NCBI GenBank assembly: GCA_964455375.1
Contig: CAYVXE010000131.1
Coordinates: forward strand, 1 to 11,370
Direction of reading: 5' to 3'
Origin: CAYVXE01 sp964455375
GTDB lineage: Bacteria; Zhuqueibacterota; Zhuqueibacteria; Oceanimicrobiales; Oceanimicrobiaceae
Length of the DNA stretch: 11,370 bases
Every line of letters begins with the position of its first letter. The stretch's first letter is position 1. Positions 1 to 6,768 of the stretch are shown one piece after another. The notes under the pieces are model-generated. The model searched no databases, was not told the DNA's origin, and worked only from the letters and a program-made list of their open reading frames with translations. A program made the position numbers and the translations under genes.

Positions 1-19
1 TTTTAAACACGATAAGAGC

Positions 20-463
20 ATGAGACATTTTAAACCCAAAACCTCGGTTCTATATTTTTCTCTTTTGATTTTTCTCCTGACGGTAACCTTACAGGCATGT
101 TTTGTCGAGCAAGTTGTTGCCGCCATAGCGGAGATGGTTTCACACGATCACCACAATAGCGAACGACATAGAGCGGACACATCACCTTCACACAGACACG
201 ATGAAAAGGGGCATGAAAATGTATTTTGCTGTGATAACAGCCTGAATTCCAGCGTAGTCAATGACACCTCCCGGCAACTAAGTCTGATAGACCAACTGCA
301 AGCCAATAGCATATACGTCTGCATTACGGCTGTTTCCGAGGCAGAAGATAGTTACATGTTTTCGTCTGCAAATTACTCACAAACCAACAGGTACTCCATT
401 CCATTCCGTTCAAGGGATAAGTACGCGCTTTCCAGCCTTCTGCACGCACCACCGTCCATCTGA
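20..463 (+). CDS. Exported histidine-rich protein, putative metal binder
   Basis: A 147-residue protein with an N-terminal basic stretch and a hydrophobic segment (about residues 10-26) that ends in Leu-Gln-Ala-Cys27. This is a plausible lipobox, so it may be a lipoprotein; otherwise it has an ordinary signal peptide. Residues 42-66 are packed with histidines and acidic residues (DHH, HRH, HDEKGH), followed by a Cys70-Cys71 pair, which suggests binding of soft metals. The C-terminus reads LLHAPPSI, an ending I associate with short His-containing proteins encoded near RND-type metal efflux genes, but I cannot confirm a family. Only 19 bases precede the ATG, so the start is uncertain and any upstream operon partner is out of view. 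No enzymatic motif is seen. Periplasmic metal binding is inference from composition. Confidence 0.6.
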   Translation: MRHFKPKTSVLYFSLLIFLLTVTLQACFVEQVVAAIAEMVSHDHHNSERHRADTSPSHRHDEKGHENVFCCDNSLNSSVVNDTSRQLSLIDQLQANSIYVCITAVSEAEDSYMFSSANYSQTNRYSIPFRSRDKYALSSLLHAPPSI

Positions 464-543
464 TTTATTATTCCACCTGAATTGTTTCTATTGAAAGAAT
501 GGCATTTCAAGTAAGCTGTGTAATTCTATCGATAGCTCAACAC

Positions 544-576
544 AATTTTCCGTTAGGCGGATCTGACGCCAAAATT
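544..576. repeat. Nested inverted repeat
   Basis: AATTTT (544-549) is the exact reverse complement of AAAATT (571-576). Inside it, GGCG (556-559) pairs with CGCC (567-570) around a 7-base loop, with six unpaired bases on the left arm. There is no U-rich tail, so it is not a standard terminator. It could be a protein-binding site or chance in AT-rich DNA. Confidence 0.25.
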
Positions 577-744
577 AAGGTAAAGCAATCATGTTTTTAA
601 AGGATGAAATTTGAAAATTCTGCAAAACTTTTAATGTCGAGCGGTTTTGGCAGTAAACGAAACAGACTTAACACTAAAACCATGAAAGGAGAAATATTTG
701 ATCCATCCAAGATAACCACTCATCAAATTTTTACGTGTGTTTTA

Positions 745-771
745 TTGCACATGTTATTTACTTTTTATTAA
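745..771 (+). promoter_or_regulatory. Weak candidate promoter for the 796 gene
   Basis: TTGCAC (745-750) and TATTAA (766-771) lie 15 bases apart, or TAATCT (769-774) lies 18 bases from TTGCAC. Both are partial sigma-70-like matches just upstream of the AAAGG Shine-Dalgarno (784-788) and the ATG at 796. Spacing and -10 quality are poor and the region is AT-rich, so chance matches are likely. Confidence 0.2.
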
Positions 772-795
772 TCTAAATTTAAGAAAGGTGTTACT

Positions 796-1428
796 ATGAA
801 AAAAATAATAAGTCTTGGCAACATGTTATTAATCGGTTTGTTCGTGGTTCTGTCTCAAAATAGTTCAGTTGCGCAGGAAACTAAGAAAGGTCATTCACAT
901 TCAACGGCTGAAATGCACGGCGGCTCAGTAGCTATGTCCAAACAATACCATTTTGAGGTTGTTTTCAACTCTGACGCTATTCAGGTTTATCTCTACGATG
1001 GTTTGCAAAAGCCCTTTTCTGCAAAAGGCGTGGAAGGTGAAGTGACGCTGAAGTTTAAAAATGGCGCCGCCAAAAAACTGCCTCTGAAATATGCTTCCAT
1101 GGATCATGAAATGAAAGACATGCAGAAAGAAACGGAACATGAAGAGGGTGAACATGAAGAAGATGAGGATGATCACGATGATCACCATAGTAAGAAAAAT
1201 ATGGATCATCATGGTATGTCAATGAATATGGATTATTTACAGGCCAATGTCGATCTTGGTAAAGTTGAAGCTGGCACTATGAAAGCCGTTTTTTCCTTAA
1301 AGGGCCTGCCAAACGAAAAAGAACGTGAAGCGACATTTACAGAAACGTTCAATGGTTTTTCTTCCAAAGAACCGTCCCATCATGAGAATAAGGAGCATCA
1401 TGAGACCAAAGGGGCGCATAAACATTAG
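796..1428 (+). CDS. Exported histidine/methionine-rich metal-binding protein
   Basis: This 210-residue protein starts with a clear signal peptide (MKK, then a hydrophobic core), with likely cleavage after Ala26. Residues 39-100 form a beta-rich stretch starting MHGG and continuing YHFEVVF and VYLYD. I recognise this style from small periplasmic proteins encoded near metal efflux and copper genes, without a firm family name. Residues 103-145 are an extremely acidic and histidine-rich insert, ending in a Met-rich MSMNMD, and residues 195-210 form a second His tail ending HKH. Mixed His and Met clusters favour copper, so a periplasmic chaperone or buffer is plausible. AAAGG at 784-788 gives good spacing to the ATG. 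It stands 210 bases before the Rieske gene, possibly separated by a weak terminator. No catalytic motif is seen. Confidence 0.75.
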   Translation: MKKIISLGNMLLIGLFVVLSQNSSVAQETKKGHSHSTAEMHGGSVAMSKQYHFEVVFNSDAIQVYLYDGLQKPFSAKGVEGEVTLKFKNGAAKKLPLKYASMDHEMKDMQKETEHEEGEHEEDEDDHDDHHSKKNMDHHGMSMNMDYLQANVDLGKVEAGTMKAVFSLKGLPNEKEREATFTETFNGFSSKEPSHHENKEHHETKGAHKH

Positions 1429-1576
1429 TTCGTTCGAAATGGAGTCGGTACGATATTTTGCAGACAGTATTTTTTTGTCAATGTATAAATGAAGTCGTGC
1501 CTCTAGCTGTCTCAAAATCGCCCGCTTCGTCCTTTCACTCGTAATCGCGATGGAATGATAAAAGCAGCTTGATTTT

Positions 1577-1593
1577 GGGGCAGCCCCTTTTGT
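1577..1593 (+). terminator. Possible weak intrinsic terminator
   Basis: GGGG (1577-1580), a three-base loop and CCCC (1584-1587) are followed by TTTTGTT. The stem is only four G-C pairs. It lies between the histidine-rich gene and the Rieske gene, where a transcript end would be reasonable, but it is short enough to be chance. Confidence 0.3.
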
Positions 1594-1638
1594 TCTGAGG
1601 TCCTTTTTACGGTAACGAAATAATTTGAGAGAGAACTA

Positions 1639-2151
1639 ATGGAAAAGATAAGTGGCGAAAATAGTGGCGAAAATAAGGGTCAGGCTGTTGAAAGGCGTAC
1701 TGTTCTCAAAATCCTGATCGCCGGGCTTAACGTTTTAATTGCTGTTATCCTTGCAGTCCCGGGCGCGGGTTACATTCTGACCCCCTTATTGCGTAAAGAG
1801 AGCCAGACATGGCTGAAAATTGGAAAAGCAACAGCGGTTCCTTCCGGCACGTTCACAAAGGAAATTTTTCGATTTATTAGCTCTTCCGGCTATGTACGAG
1901 AAGAAAAAAAGGACTTTGTTTGGATGCGGCGGGAAGATAGCGGTGAATTCACAGCATTCTCGCCCAAATGCACGCATATGGGATGCAATGTTTCCTGGAA
2001 TGGTTCCGCTAATCGGTTTGAATGTCCTTGTCACGGAGGTATGTACGATGAATATGGCAATGTGATCTCCGGTCCGCCGCCAAGAGCGTTGGATCGCTAT
2101 CCGACCAAAGTAGAAAACGACACTATTTACCTCAAAAAGACCGAGAGTTAA
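1639..2151 (+). CDS. Rieske [2Fe-2S] subunit of a cytochrome bc complex (QcrA/PetC-like)
   Basis: A 170-residue Rieske protein, within the usual length for bacterial bc-complex iron-sulfur subunits. Residues 18-24 (ERRTVLK) are a twin-arginine motif before one membrane helix (about 25-50), as expected for Tat-exported, membrane-anchored Rieske proteins. The cluster motifs are intact: Cys111-Thr-His113-Met-Gly-Cys116 and Cys129-Pro-Cys131-His132-Gly-Gly. Ligands are C111, H113, C129 and H132, and C116/C131 form the disulfide. It accepts an electron from quinol at the Qo site and passes it towards the c-type hemes. The stop lies six bases before the cytochrome b start, so the two are co-transcribed. 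The ATG has a purine-rich GAGAGAGA just upstream; residues 5-12 are a tandem SGEN repeat caused by a 12-base duplication. Confidence 0.95.
   Translation: MEKISGENSGENKGQAVERRTVLKILIAGLNVLIAVILAVPGAGYILTPLLRKESQTWLKIGKATAVPSGTFTKEIFRFISSSGYVREEKKDFVWMRREDSGEFTAFSPKCTHMGCNVSWNGSANRFECPCHGGMYDEYGNVISGPPPRALDRYPTKVENDTIYLKKTES
1651..1674 (+). repeat. Perfect 12-base tandem duplication in the Rieske gene
   Basis: AGTGGCGAAAAT occurs twice back to back, coding for SGEN-SGEN in the cytoplasmic N-terminus ahead of the twin-arginine motif. It stays in frame, so it should be tolerated. Replication slippage is the likely origin. Confidence 0.9.
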
Positions 2152-2157
2152 TCGCAA

Positions 2158-3831
2158 ATGACAAAAAAAAATCAGCCCGGAGACCAGGAGGGTTTGTTGG
2201 CTCAGGTGCGCGAATTCCTCGAAGAACCTATGCCCGAAGGTGTGGGATGGAGCCACGTCTTTGGGTCAACGCTTTTATTTCTCATCGTTTTGCAATTGAT
2301 CACCGGCATCTTATTGGCGTTAACATATTCTCCCTCAACCGCATCGGCTTATGAAAGTGTGCAGTATATCGACCAATATATGATTTTTGGCAAGTTTATA
2401 CGCGGTCTGCATCATTGGAGTGCTAGCGCTTTCGTAATCGTTCTCGTGATACATATTCTGCGTACATTTTTGTATGCTGCCTATAAAAGCCCGCGCAGGG
2501 GAACCTGGACGGCAGGTGTGTTGTTATTATTGGTCGTGTTGGGGTTTGCTTTCACCGGCTACCTCCTACCCTGGGACATGAAAGCTTATTTCGCCACTCG
2601 CGTCGGAATTGAAGTCGGCGCCTCAGCGCCTGTATTCGGGCCTATGATTGCAAAACTTATTCAAGGTGGGAACGAGCTTGGTGACCTGACCCTGACTCGT
2701 TTTTATGCACTGCATGTGGTGGTGTTGCCACTGATTCTCATGTCGCTTTTAGGCGTCCATCTTTACTATGTTCGGGTTTATAAAATTACTCCGCCCTGGA
2801 GAAAGAATGATGAAGCAGTCAGTTATCGAGGTGCTTTTTTCCCAAAACAGTTTGTCCGTGACCAGGTTGCCGTAACGGTGGTTTTCCTCCTCATCGCGGC
2901 AATGGCTTTGAAGTTTGGAGCTCCTCTGGAAGCCAAGGCCGATCCCACCAATACCACCTACATTCCAGGGCCGGATTGGTATTTCTACGGATTGTACCAA
3001 CTGTTGCGCATTTTTCAGGGACCGTTAGAAATTTTTGGTACAATGATTTTACCGACACTATTTTTTCTGACGTTGCTTACTCTGCCGTTCTGGGATAAAA
3101 ACCCGGAGCGGTCTTTAAGTAAACGCCGGTTTGTCGTGGTTAGCGGTTTTACAACTTTTTTTGTCATAACCCTTCTGACAGTATGGGGAGGACTCGAGGG
3201 AGCTAAAGAAGTCGCGGCGGGCAGCAAAAAGGAAACACTTGCCAAAACACTTGCGCCCGACGTAAAACCGGTTGACCCGAAAGTGGGTCTTGAATTATTT
3301 CAACGGTTGCGCTGTGCAAGCTGCCATAACAGTAATTCTAGAGGTGTGAATATTCCACCGGGTCTGGAATTTTCAGGTAGTAAATTTAAAACGAGTTGGT
3401 TGCAGGAGTATCTGCAAGATCCGTATAGAATACGCTGGGCAGACACCAATATCCGGCCTGTAGAGCGTATGCCGAATTTCAATTTAACGCAGCAGGAAGC
3501 GAAAAATATAGCAGCGTTTTTAATACAGAACGTGGATACTAAGCGTATCCCCGCAACGAATATTGCCTGGGACACCCCGGATTCCACTGCAATTAACAAT
3601 GGACTCAAACTGGTTGCCCAATATGCCTGTACCGGTTGCCATGTAATTGGCGATGAGGGAGCCAATTTAGGCCCGAGCTTAAATCATATCGCAGGAAAAC
3701 TACAACCGGATTACATCTACGACCTGATTTTAATGCCGAAAAAAATCATCCCCGGAACACCCATGAAAGACAATCAACTCTGGGAAGATGAGGCGGAAGC
3801 GATAGCACGATATTTGAATACGTTAAAATGA
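2158..3831 (+). CDS. Cytochrome b6/subunit IV/diheme cytochrome c fusion of a bc complex
   Basis: This 557-residue protein joins three normally separable parts. Residues about 31-205 are a four-helix cytochrome b6 core with heme ligands H85/H99 and H186/H201; the 14- and 15-residue steps match the b6 type. Residues about 210-343 are a three-helix subunit IV-like part with the Qo-site motif PDWY (272-275). The periplasmic tail (about 370-557) carries two c-type heme sites, CASCH (386-390) and CTGCH (491-495), with likely axial Met438 and Met536. It would oxidise quinol at the membrane and deliver electrons to its own two c hemes. There is no separate cytochrome c1 or f gene nearby. PDWY rather than PEWY is more often seen with low-potential menaquinone; quinone type here is inference. 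It follows the Rieske gene by six bases. Confidence 0.93.
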   Translation: MTKKNQPGDQEGLLAQVREFLEEPMPEGVGWSHVFGSTLLFLIVLQLITGILLALTYSPSTASAYESVQYIDQYMIFGKFIRGLHHWSASAFVIVLVIHILRTFLYAAYKSPRRGTWTAGVLLLLVVLGFAFTGYLLPWDMKAYFATRVGIEVGASAPVFGPMIAKLIQGGNELGDLTLTRFYALHVVVLPLILMSLLGVHLYYVRVYKITPPWRKNDEAVSYRGAFFPKQFVRDQVAVTVVFLLIAAMALKFGAPLEAKADPTNTTYIPGPDWYFYGLYQLLRIFQGPLEIFGTMILPTLFFLTLLTLPFWDKNPERSLSKRRFVVVSGFTTFFVITLLTVWGGLEGAKEVAAGSKKETLAKTLAPDVKPVDPKVGLELFQRLRCASCHNSNSRGVNIPPGLEFSGSKFKTSWLQEYLQDPYRIRWADTNIRPVERMPNFNLTQQEAKNIAAFLIQNVDTKRIPATNIAWDTPDSTAINNGLKLVAQYACTGCHVIGDEGANLGPSLNHIAGKLQPDYIYDLILMPKKIIPGTPMKDNQLWEDEAEAIARYLNTLK

Positions 3832-3882
3832 TACTAACCGTAGCGGTCTGGCTTGCTTACAGGAAATCGGTTTGCAAAATCA

Positions 3883-3911
3883 TTGAAAAGTGTTTTTAGC
3901 TCAATTACTAT
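3883..3911 (+). promoter_or_regulatory. Candidate sigma-70-like promoter for the multicopper oxidase
   Basis: TTGAAA (3883-3888) and TACTAT (3906-3911) are separated by exactly 17 bases, in the 107-base gap after the cytochrome gene. Transcription would begin around 3918, just before a strong AGAGGAGGG Shine-Dalgarno (3925-3933) and the ATG at 3939. This would let the oxidase be expressed independently of the bc genes. Whether this host uses these consensus elements is not known. Confidence 0.4.
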
Positions 3912-3938
3912 AAACCTTAATCTTAGAGGAGGGTTTTT

Positions 3939-5129
3939 ATGAATAGAAGAAAGTTCTTAGCGACCGGTGCGGCTCTTTCGGCTACCGGCCTGTTCTCCGG
4001 TTCCCTGCTGGCTGAATCTGTAAAGCGCGCAAACGAGACTAAATTTCCTACACCTTATAAGCCAAGAGTTGTGGGAGATACCAAGGAGTTTGAAATTTTT
4101 ATTGATATTCATCAACAGGAGGTGGTGCCTGCTTACAAATTTCATACGTTGGCCTTTAACAATCAAGTACCTGGTCCGGAATTTCGCGTTAATGCCGGCG
4201 ATAACGTCAGGGTTATTTTCAAAAATAAATCCGAGATCAACCATACTATCCACTGGCATGGTATGCATGTACCCTGGCGCATGGACGGTGTTCCCTACGT
4301 CACCCAGATGCCGGTAATGCCCCGGCAAGAATTTGTCTATGAGTTCGTAGCTGAACCGTACGGAACCCACTTTTACCATTGCCATTGGGGCACGCTTCTA
4401 CACATGCAGTCCGGGATGTATGGCAGCTTCATTATTGAAAATCCGGATGATCCAATTAAAAAGAAATTTCCCTATGAACGTGAGTACACGCTGATTTATT
4501 CAGCACACGATACAAATTTCATTCGCCAGGAACTAAATGGGATGCTCGATAGAATGAAGGAGAGAACGTATTTGATGAAAAACGGTCGCTTTGATAAAGA
4601 ACGGTTTGCTGTATTTGATACGAAAGAGGAGCTTCAGGAATCTATCAAAAATGGTTATCAGCCACCGTATTTGCTAAATCGGCGCATGCCTTCCGAGTTG
4701 CCGCAGCCGCAATGGTTTACCGTGAACGGGAAAAGTTATCCTTCGACCCCAAATCTTTATATACAAAAAGGTGAAAATATCCGGGTACGGTTGATCAACG
4801 CAGGTGGAGAAGACCATTTTCTGCATTTGCACGGCCACGATTTCTGGCAGGTTTGCGATGACGGTGTACCGGTACCTCAACCCTGGCAGATGAACACTGT
4901 GAGGTTGAGTCCGGGAAAAACCATCGATATTATCATTGAAGGAAAGAATCGGGGCATTTGGACCTTCCATGACCATGACACACGACGAGTTACCAATAAC
5001 GGCTTGTATCCTGGAGGTAATTTGCTGGCTCTGGTTTATGAAGATATGCCACCGGAAGAGGCCGAGGTGAATATGATGACTCAAAAAATGGGGCTTAAGT
5101 CTTTACCGATGTTGGCTTTGGACGAATAA
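3939..5129 (+). CDS. Two-domain multicopper oxidase, blue copper site in domain 1 (type C-like)
   Basis: A 396-residue periplasmic copper oxidase. MNRRKFLATG is a Tat signal, fitting export of a folded cofactor protein. Domain 1 (about 50-168) has HTIHWHG (H102, H105, H107) and HFYHCHWGTLLHMQSGM, giving a complete type 1 site (H102, C148, H155, M160) plus trinuclear ligands H147 and H149. Domain 2 (about 258-370) has HFLHLHGH (H296, H298) and FHDHD (H344, H346); Asp345 replaces the type 1 cysteine, so it supplies only trinuclear ligands. This is the pattern of type C two-domain oxidases, the reverse of SLAC laccases. A charged segment (about 170-255) links the domains. It probably couples oxidation of a donor to O2 reduction. 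Donors could be the adjacent diheme cytochrome, Cu(I) or an organic compound. It lacks the HCA motif of nitrite reductase NirK. AGAGGAGGG five bases before the ATG fixes the start. Confidence 0.9.
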   Translation: MNRRKFLATGAALSATGLFSGSLLAESVKRANETKFPTPYKPRVVGDTKEFEIFIDIHQQEVVPAYKFHTLAFNNQVPGPEFRVNAGDNVRVIFKNKSEINHTIHWHGMHVPWRMDGVPYVTQMPVMPRQEFVYEFVAEPYGTHFYHCHWGTLLHMQSGMYGSFIIENPDDPIKKKFPYEREYTLIYSAHDTNFIRQELNGMLDRMKERTYLMKNGRFDKERFAVFDTKEELQESIKNGYQPPYLLNRRMPSELPQPQWFTVNGKSYPSTPNLYIQKGENIRVRLINAGGEDHFLHLHGHDFWQVCDDGVPVPQPWQMNTVRLSPGKTIDIIIEGKNRGIWTFHDHDTRRVTNNGLYPGGNLLALVYEDMPPEEAEVNMMTQKMGLKSLPMLALDE

Positions 5130-5232
5130 CCATTACCGTCGACCGGAGGGGTTGTTGAATAACATACTTTATGCTTTAGGTGATAAGTTTGCACAAATCC
5201 AAATAAGCTATATCAAAGAGTTTCTACTATTC

Positions 5233-5237
5233 GGAGG
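5233..5237 (+). promoter_or_regulatory. Shine-Dalgarno that bears on the barrel gene start
   Basis: GGAGG lies two bases before the first ATG (5240) and five bases before an adjacent second ATG (5243). Normal spacing favours the second ATG, making the protein one residue shorter than the longest reading. Confidence 0.5.
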
Positions 5238-5239
5238 AT

Positions 5240-6439
5240 ATGATGTTTAAACATAAAACTTTGTTGGGGTTTACCGCGTTAGTTATCACTTTTTGGATGA
5301 CTAATGCAGTGTTTTCTCAGGTCAGCCCGGAAATCCAACTTGGTGCCCGCGGTGTCATGTCATTCAATGTGGATGACCTGTCCGGGAAAACAGCATCTGC
5401 GGTAAATGACTTTTCCGATACGAGCCTTTTGACCGGTTTTCGCCAAAAACTTTACAATAATTTCAGAAGTCAGTTGGTCATCGGCTTTCAATTCCCGGAC
5501 GCGAATTCTGACTTGGGGCAGTTATTTTTTCATCAGATATTTGTTAAAATAGAAAACAAGGCCAATATTTTAAAAATGGGGCGGTCACGGGTTCGGAGCG
5601 CGCTCATCGAGTTTCCAACTTTACGTGATGATGATGCCCTGTATTTTACCGACGTGCTGAATCCATTTTCGGCCGGTATAAACACTGAGGACAATCAATA
5701 TGGTAATGTCCTTGAAGTTGCTCATATCTTTAAAAAACGGTATTGGTTGCGGATTCACGGTGAACATTTCACTGAAGCCCCTGTGCCACCGACAACGGTT
5801 GAAACAAATTTTAGCTTGAATGCCATTGGTGCATCACTTCAGTATCGCGTACCTGAAAGCCAAAGGTGGAATCGACCGATTCTAAAACAAATTGGTTTTG
5901 GGTTCAATAATTTTCTAACCGACAGGCAGGGAGGTTTCAGCGAATTTGACCAGGCATTGAAAAATCTCAGTTTTTCAACCATTGTGAATCTTAAATCGGA
6001 TCCTGTTTACTTCTGGGATGTGCGTCACCAAAGCACCTACAATCTTGGCTTTAGTGAGTTTACCCGGATTACCGATTTTGCTTCAATGACCCGGGCGAAA
6101 TCGCTGGCAACTTTTACGTCACTAAGATTTCTGTACCGTAAATTAGAACGACCAACGGCTCAATTGGCACTCTCTTTTGGCTATAAAACATTTCCGGATT
6201 TGCTCGCGTCGGCAGACCAACTTCAAATTGTAGCGAATGGTTTTTACCGTTTAGGAGAAAATTTTGACATTGCCTTGCAGTTCCAGTATTTGAAATATAA
6301 CGGGGATTTGAAGGAACTTTTTGGAAATAATGAAGTGCGCTTACAGGCTGGACTGGTTTATTCAATTAACCAGTCATGGAATAATCAGTTTGATGACCGA
6401 GATTCCCTACTAAATCTGGAACACGGTTACATTCCGTAA
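5240..6439 (+). CDS. Outer-membrane beta-barrel protein, porin-like, unknown substrate
   Basis: About 399 residues with a clear signal peptide (hydrophobic to about residue 26, cleavage near VFS-Q). The rest alternates polar and hydrophobic residues in short strands with aromatic ends (for example FRQKLYNNF, RYWLRIHG, ASLQYRV, FDIALQFQYLKY), typical of an outer-membrane barrel. Motifs such as LKMGRSRVRSALIEFPTLRDDD recall porin-type barrels, but I do not recognise a specific family. The C-terminus ends in Pro rather than the usual aromatic residue, and a short polar extension follows the last strand-like stretch. It lies 110 bases after the copper oxidase, so it may be co-expressed with it and let a substrate or metal cross the outer membrane. 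That role is inference from position. Confidence 0.65.
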   Translation: MMFKHKTLLGFTALVITFWMTNAVFSQVSPEIQLGARGVMSFNVDDLSGKTASAVNDFSDTSLLTGFRQKLYNNFRSQLVIGFQFPDANSDLGQLFFHQIFVKIENKANILKMGRSRVRSALIEFPTLRDDDALYFTDVLNPFSAGINTEDNQYGNVLEVAHIFKKRYWLRIHGEHFTEAPVPPTTVETNFSLNAIGASLQYRVPESQRWNRPILKQIGFGFNNFLTDRQGGFSEFDQALKNLSFSTIVNLKSDPVYFWDVRHQSTYNLGFSEFTRITDFASMTRAKSLATFTSLRFLYRKLERPTAQLALSFGYKTFPDLLASADQLQIVANGFYRLGENFDIALQFQYLKYNGDLKELFGNNEVRLQAGLVYSINQSWNNQFDDRDSLLNLEHGYIP

Positions 6440-6540
6440 TCGTTTTGTTTGGAGGGTGTCTCTGCGATGGTTTTCGTGTAGGGCTGAAATGCAGATAACT
6501 ATTGAAAATCGTATCAACAAAGTAAAAGGAAAATACAGTG

Positions 6541-6708
6541 ATGGTAAAAGATCCGGTTTGCGGAATGGATGTCGAAGCCCCAAAAGCACAACATAAACTT
6601 GATTACAAGGGGGAAATGTATTTTTTCTGTACTCCGTTGTGCCTTGCGACATTTCAATAAAACCCGGAGAAGTATTTAGGGCAACCCAAAGCAAATTCGA
6701 ATGAATGA
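6541..6708 (+). pseudogene. YHS-domain metal-binding protein interrupted by an in-frame TAA
   Basis: From ATG 6541 the frame reads MVKDPVCGMDVE, then LDYKGEMYFFCTPLCLATFQ, and meets TAA at 6658-6660. These are the YHS-domain hallmarks: DPVCGM near the start (Cys7) and a YFFCxxxC pair (Cys30, Cys34). After the stop the same frame continues NPEKYLGQPKANSNE to TGA at 6706-6708. NPEKYL is the normal end of this domain, and family members usually have Lys at the stop position, so a single AAA to TAA change explains the break. AAGGA at 6526-6530 precedes the ATG. Small YHS proteins accompany copper and heavy-metal transporters and probably bind metal. It could be a nonsense mutation, a sequencing error or, less likely, a readthrough codon; the 39-residue product would still hold all three cysteines. 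Confidence 0.8.
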
Positions 6709-6753
6709 TTGAGAATGGTGCATTGAAAAACGGTATTACCTTTTCGAAATCAA

Positions 6754-6759
6754 AAAGGA
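6754..6759 (+). promoter_or_regulatory. Shine-Dalgarno supporting a TTG start
   Basis: AAAGGA lies nine bases before TTG 6769. No ATG or GTG occurs in frame between the upstream stop (6724-6726) and this TTG, so the site decides the start of the YqaA-like protein. Confidence 0.6.
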
Positions 6760-6768
6760 TTATCAACA

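Larger units (their letters stand above)
464..795. other. AT-rich intergenic region without a convincing gene
   Basis: This 332-base gap holds no recognisable protein or RNA gene. Visible items are an inverted repeat (TTGAAA at 491-496, TTTCAA at 505-510), a 10-base palindrome CTATCGATAG at 526-535, and a nested inverted repeat at 544-576 (AATTTT and GGCG pairing with CGCC and AAAATT). A 55-codon open frame at 604-771 (+) begins MKFENSAKLL, has an AAAGG abutting its ATG and resembles nothing I know; I do not call it. The right end probably carries the promoter for the gene at 796. Confidence 0.5.

Noticed and set aside
604..771. 55-codon open frame MKFENSAKLL... in the first intergenic region
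   Set aside because: AT-rich, no recognisable motif, the AAAGG touches the ATG, and its end overlaps the likely promoter of the next gene.
925..1212. Minus-strand open frame across the histidine-rich gene
   Set aside because: It is the antisense reading of the His/Asp repeat codons (giving Met/Ile-rich protein), with no ribosome site.
1786..2256. 156-codon minus-strand open frame over the Rieske gene
   Set aside because: The opposite strand carries an intact Rieske motif set, so this is an antisense shadow.
3837..3847. Terminator ACCG-TAG-CGGT after the cytochrome gene
   Set aside because: Only four pairs and no following T-run.
4368..4420. Copper nitrite reductase (NirK) identity for the copper protein
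   Set aside because: The motif is HCH with full trinuclear histidines in both domains, not the HCA of NirK.
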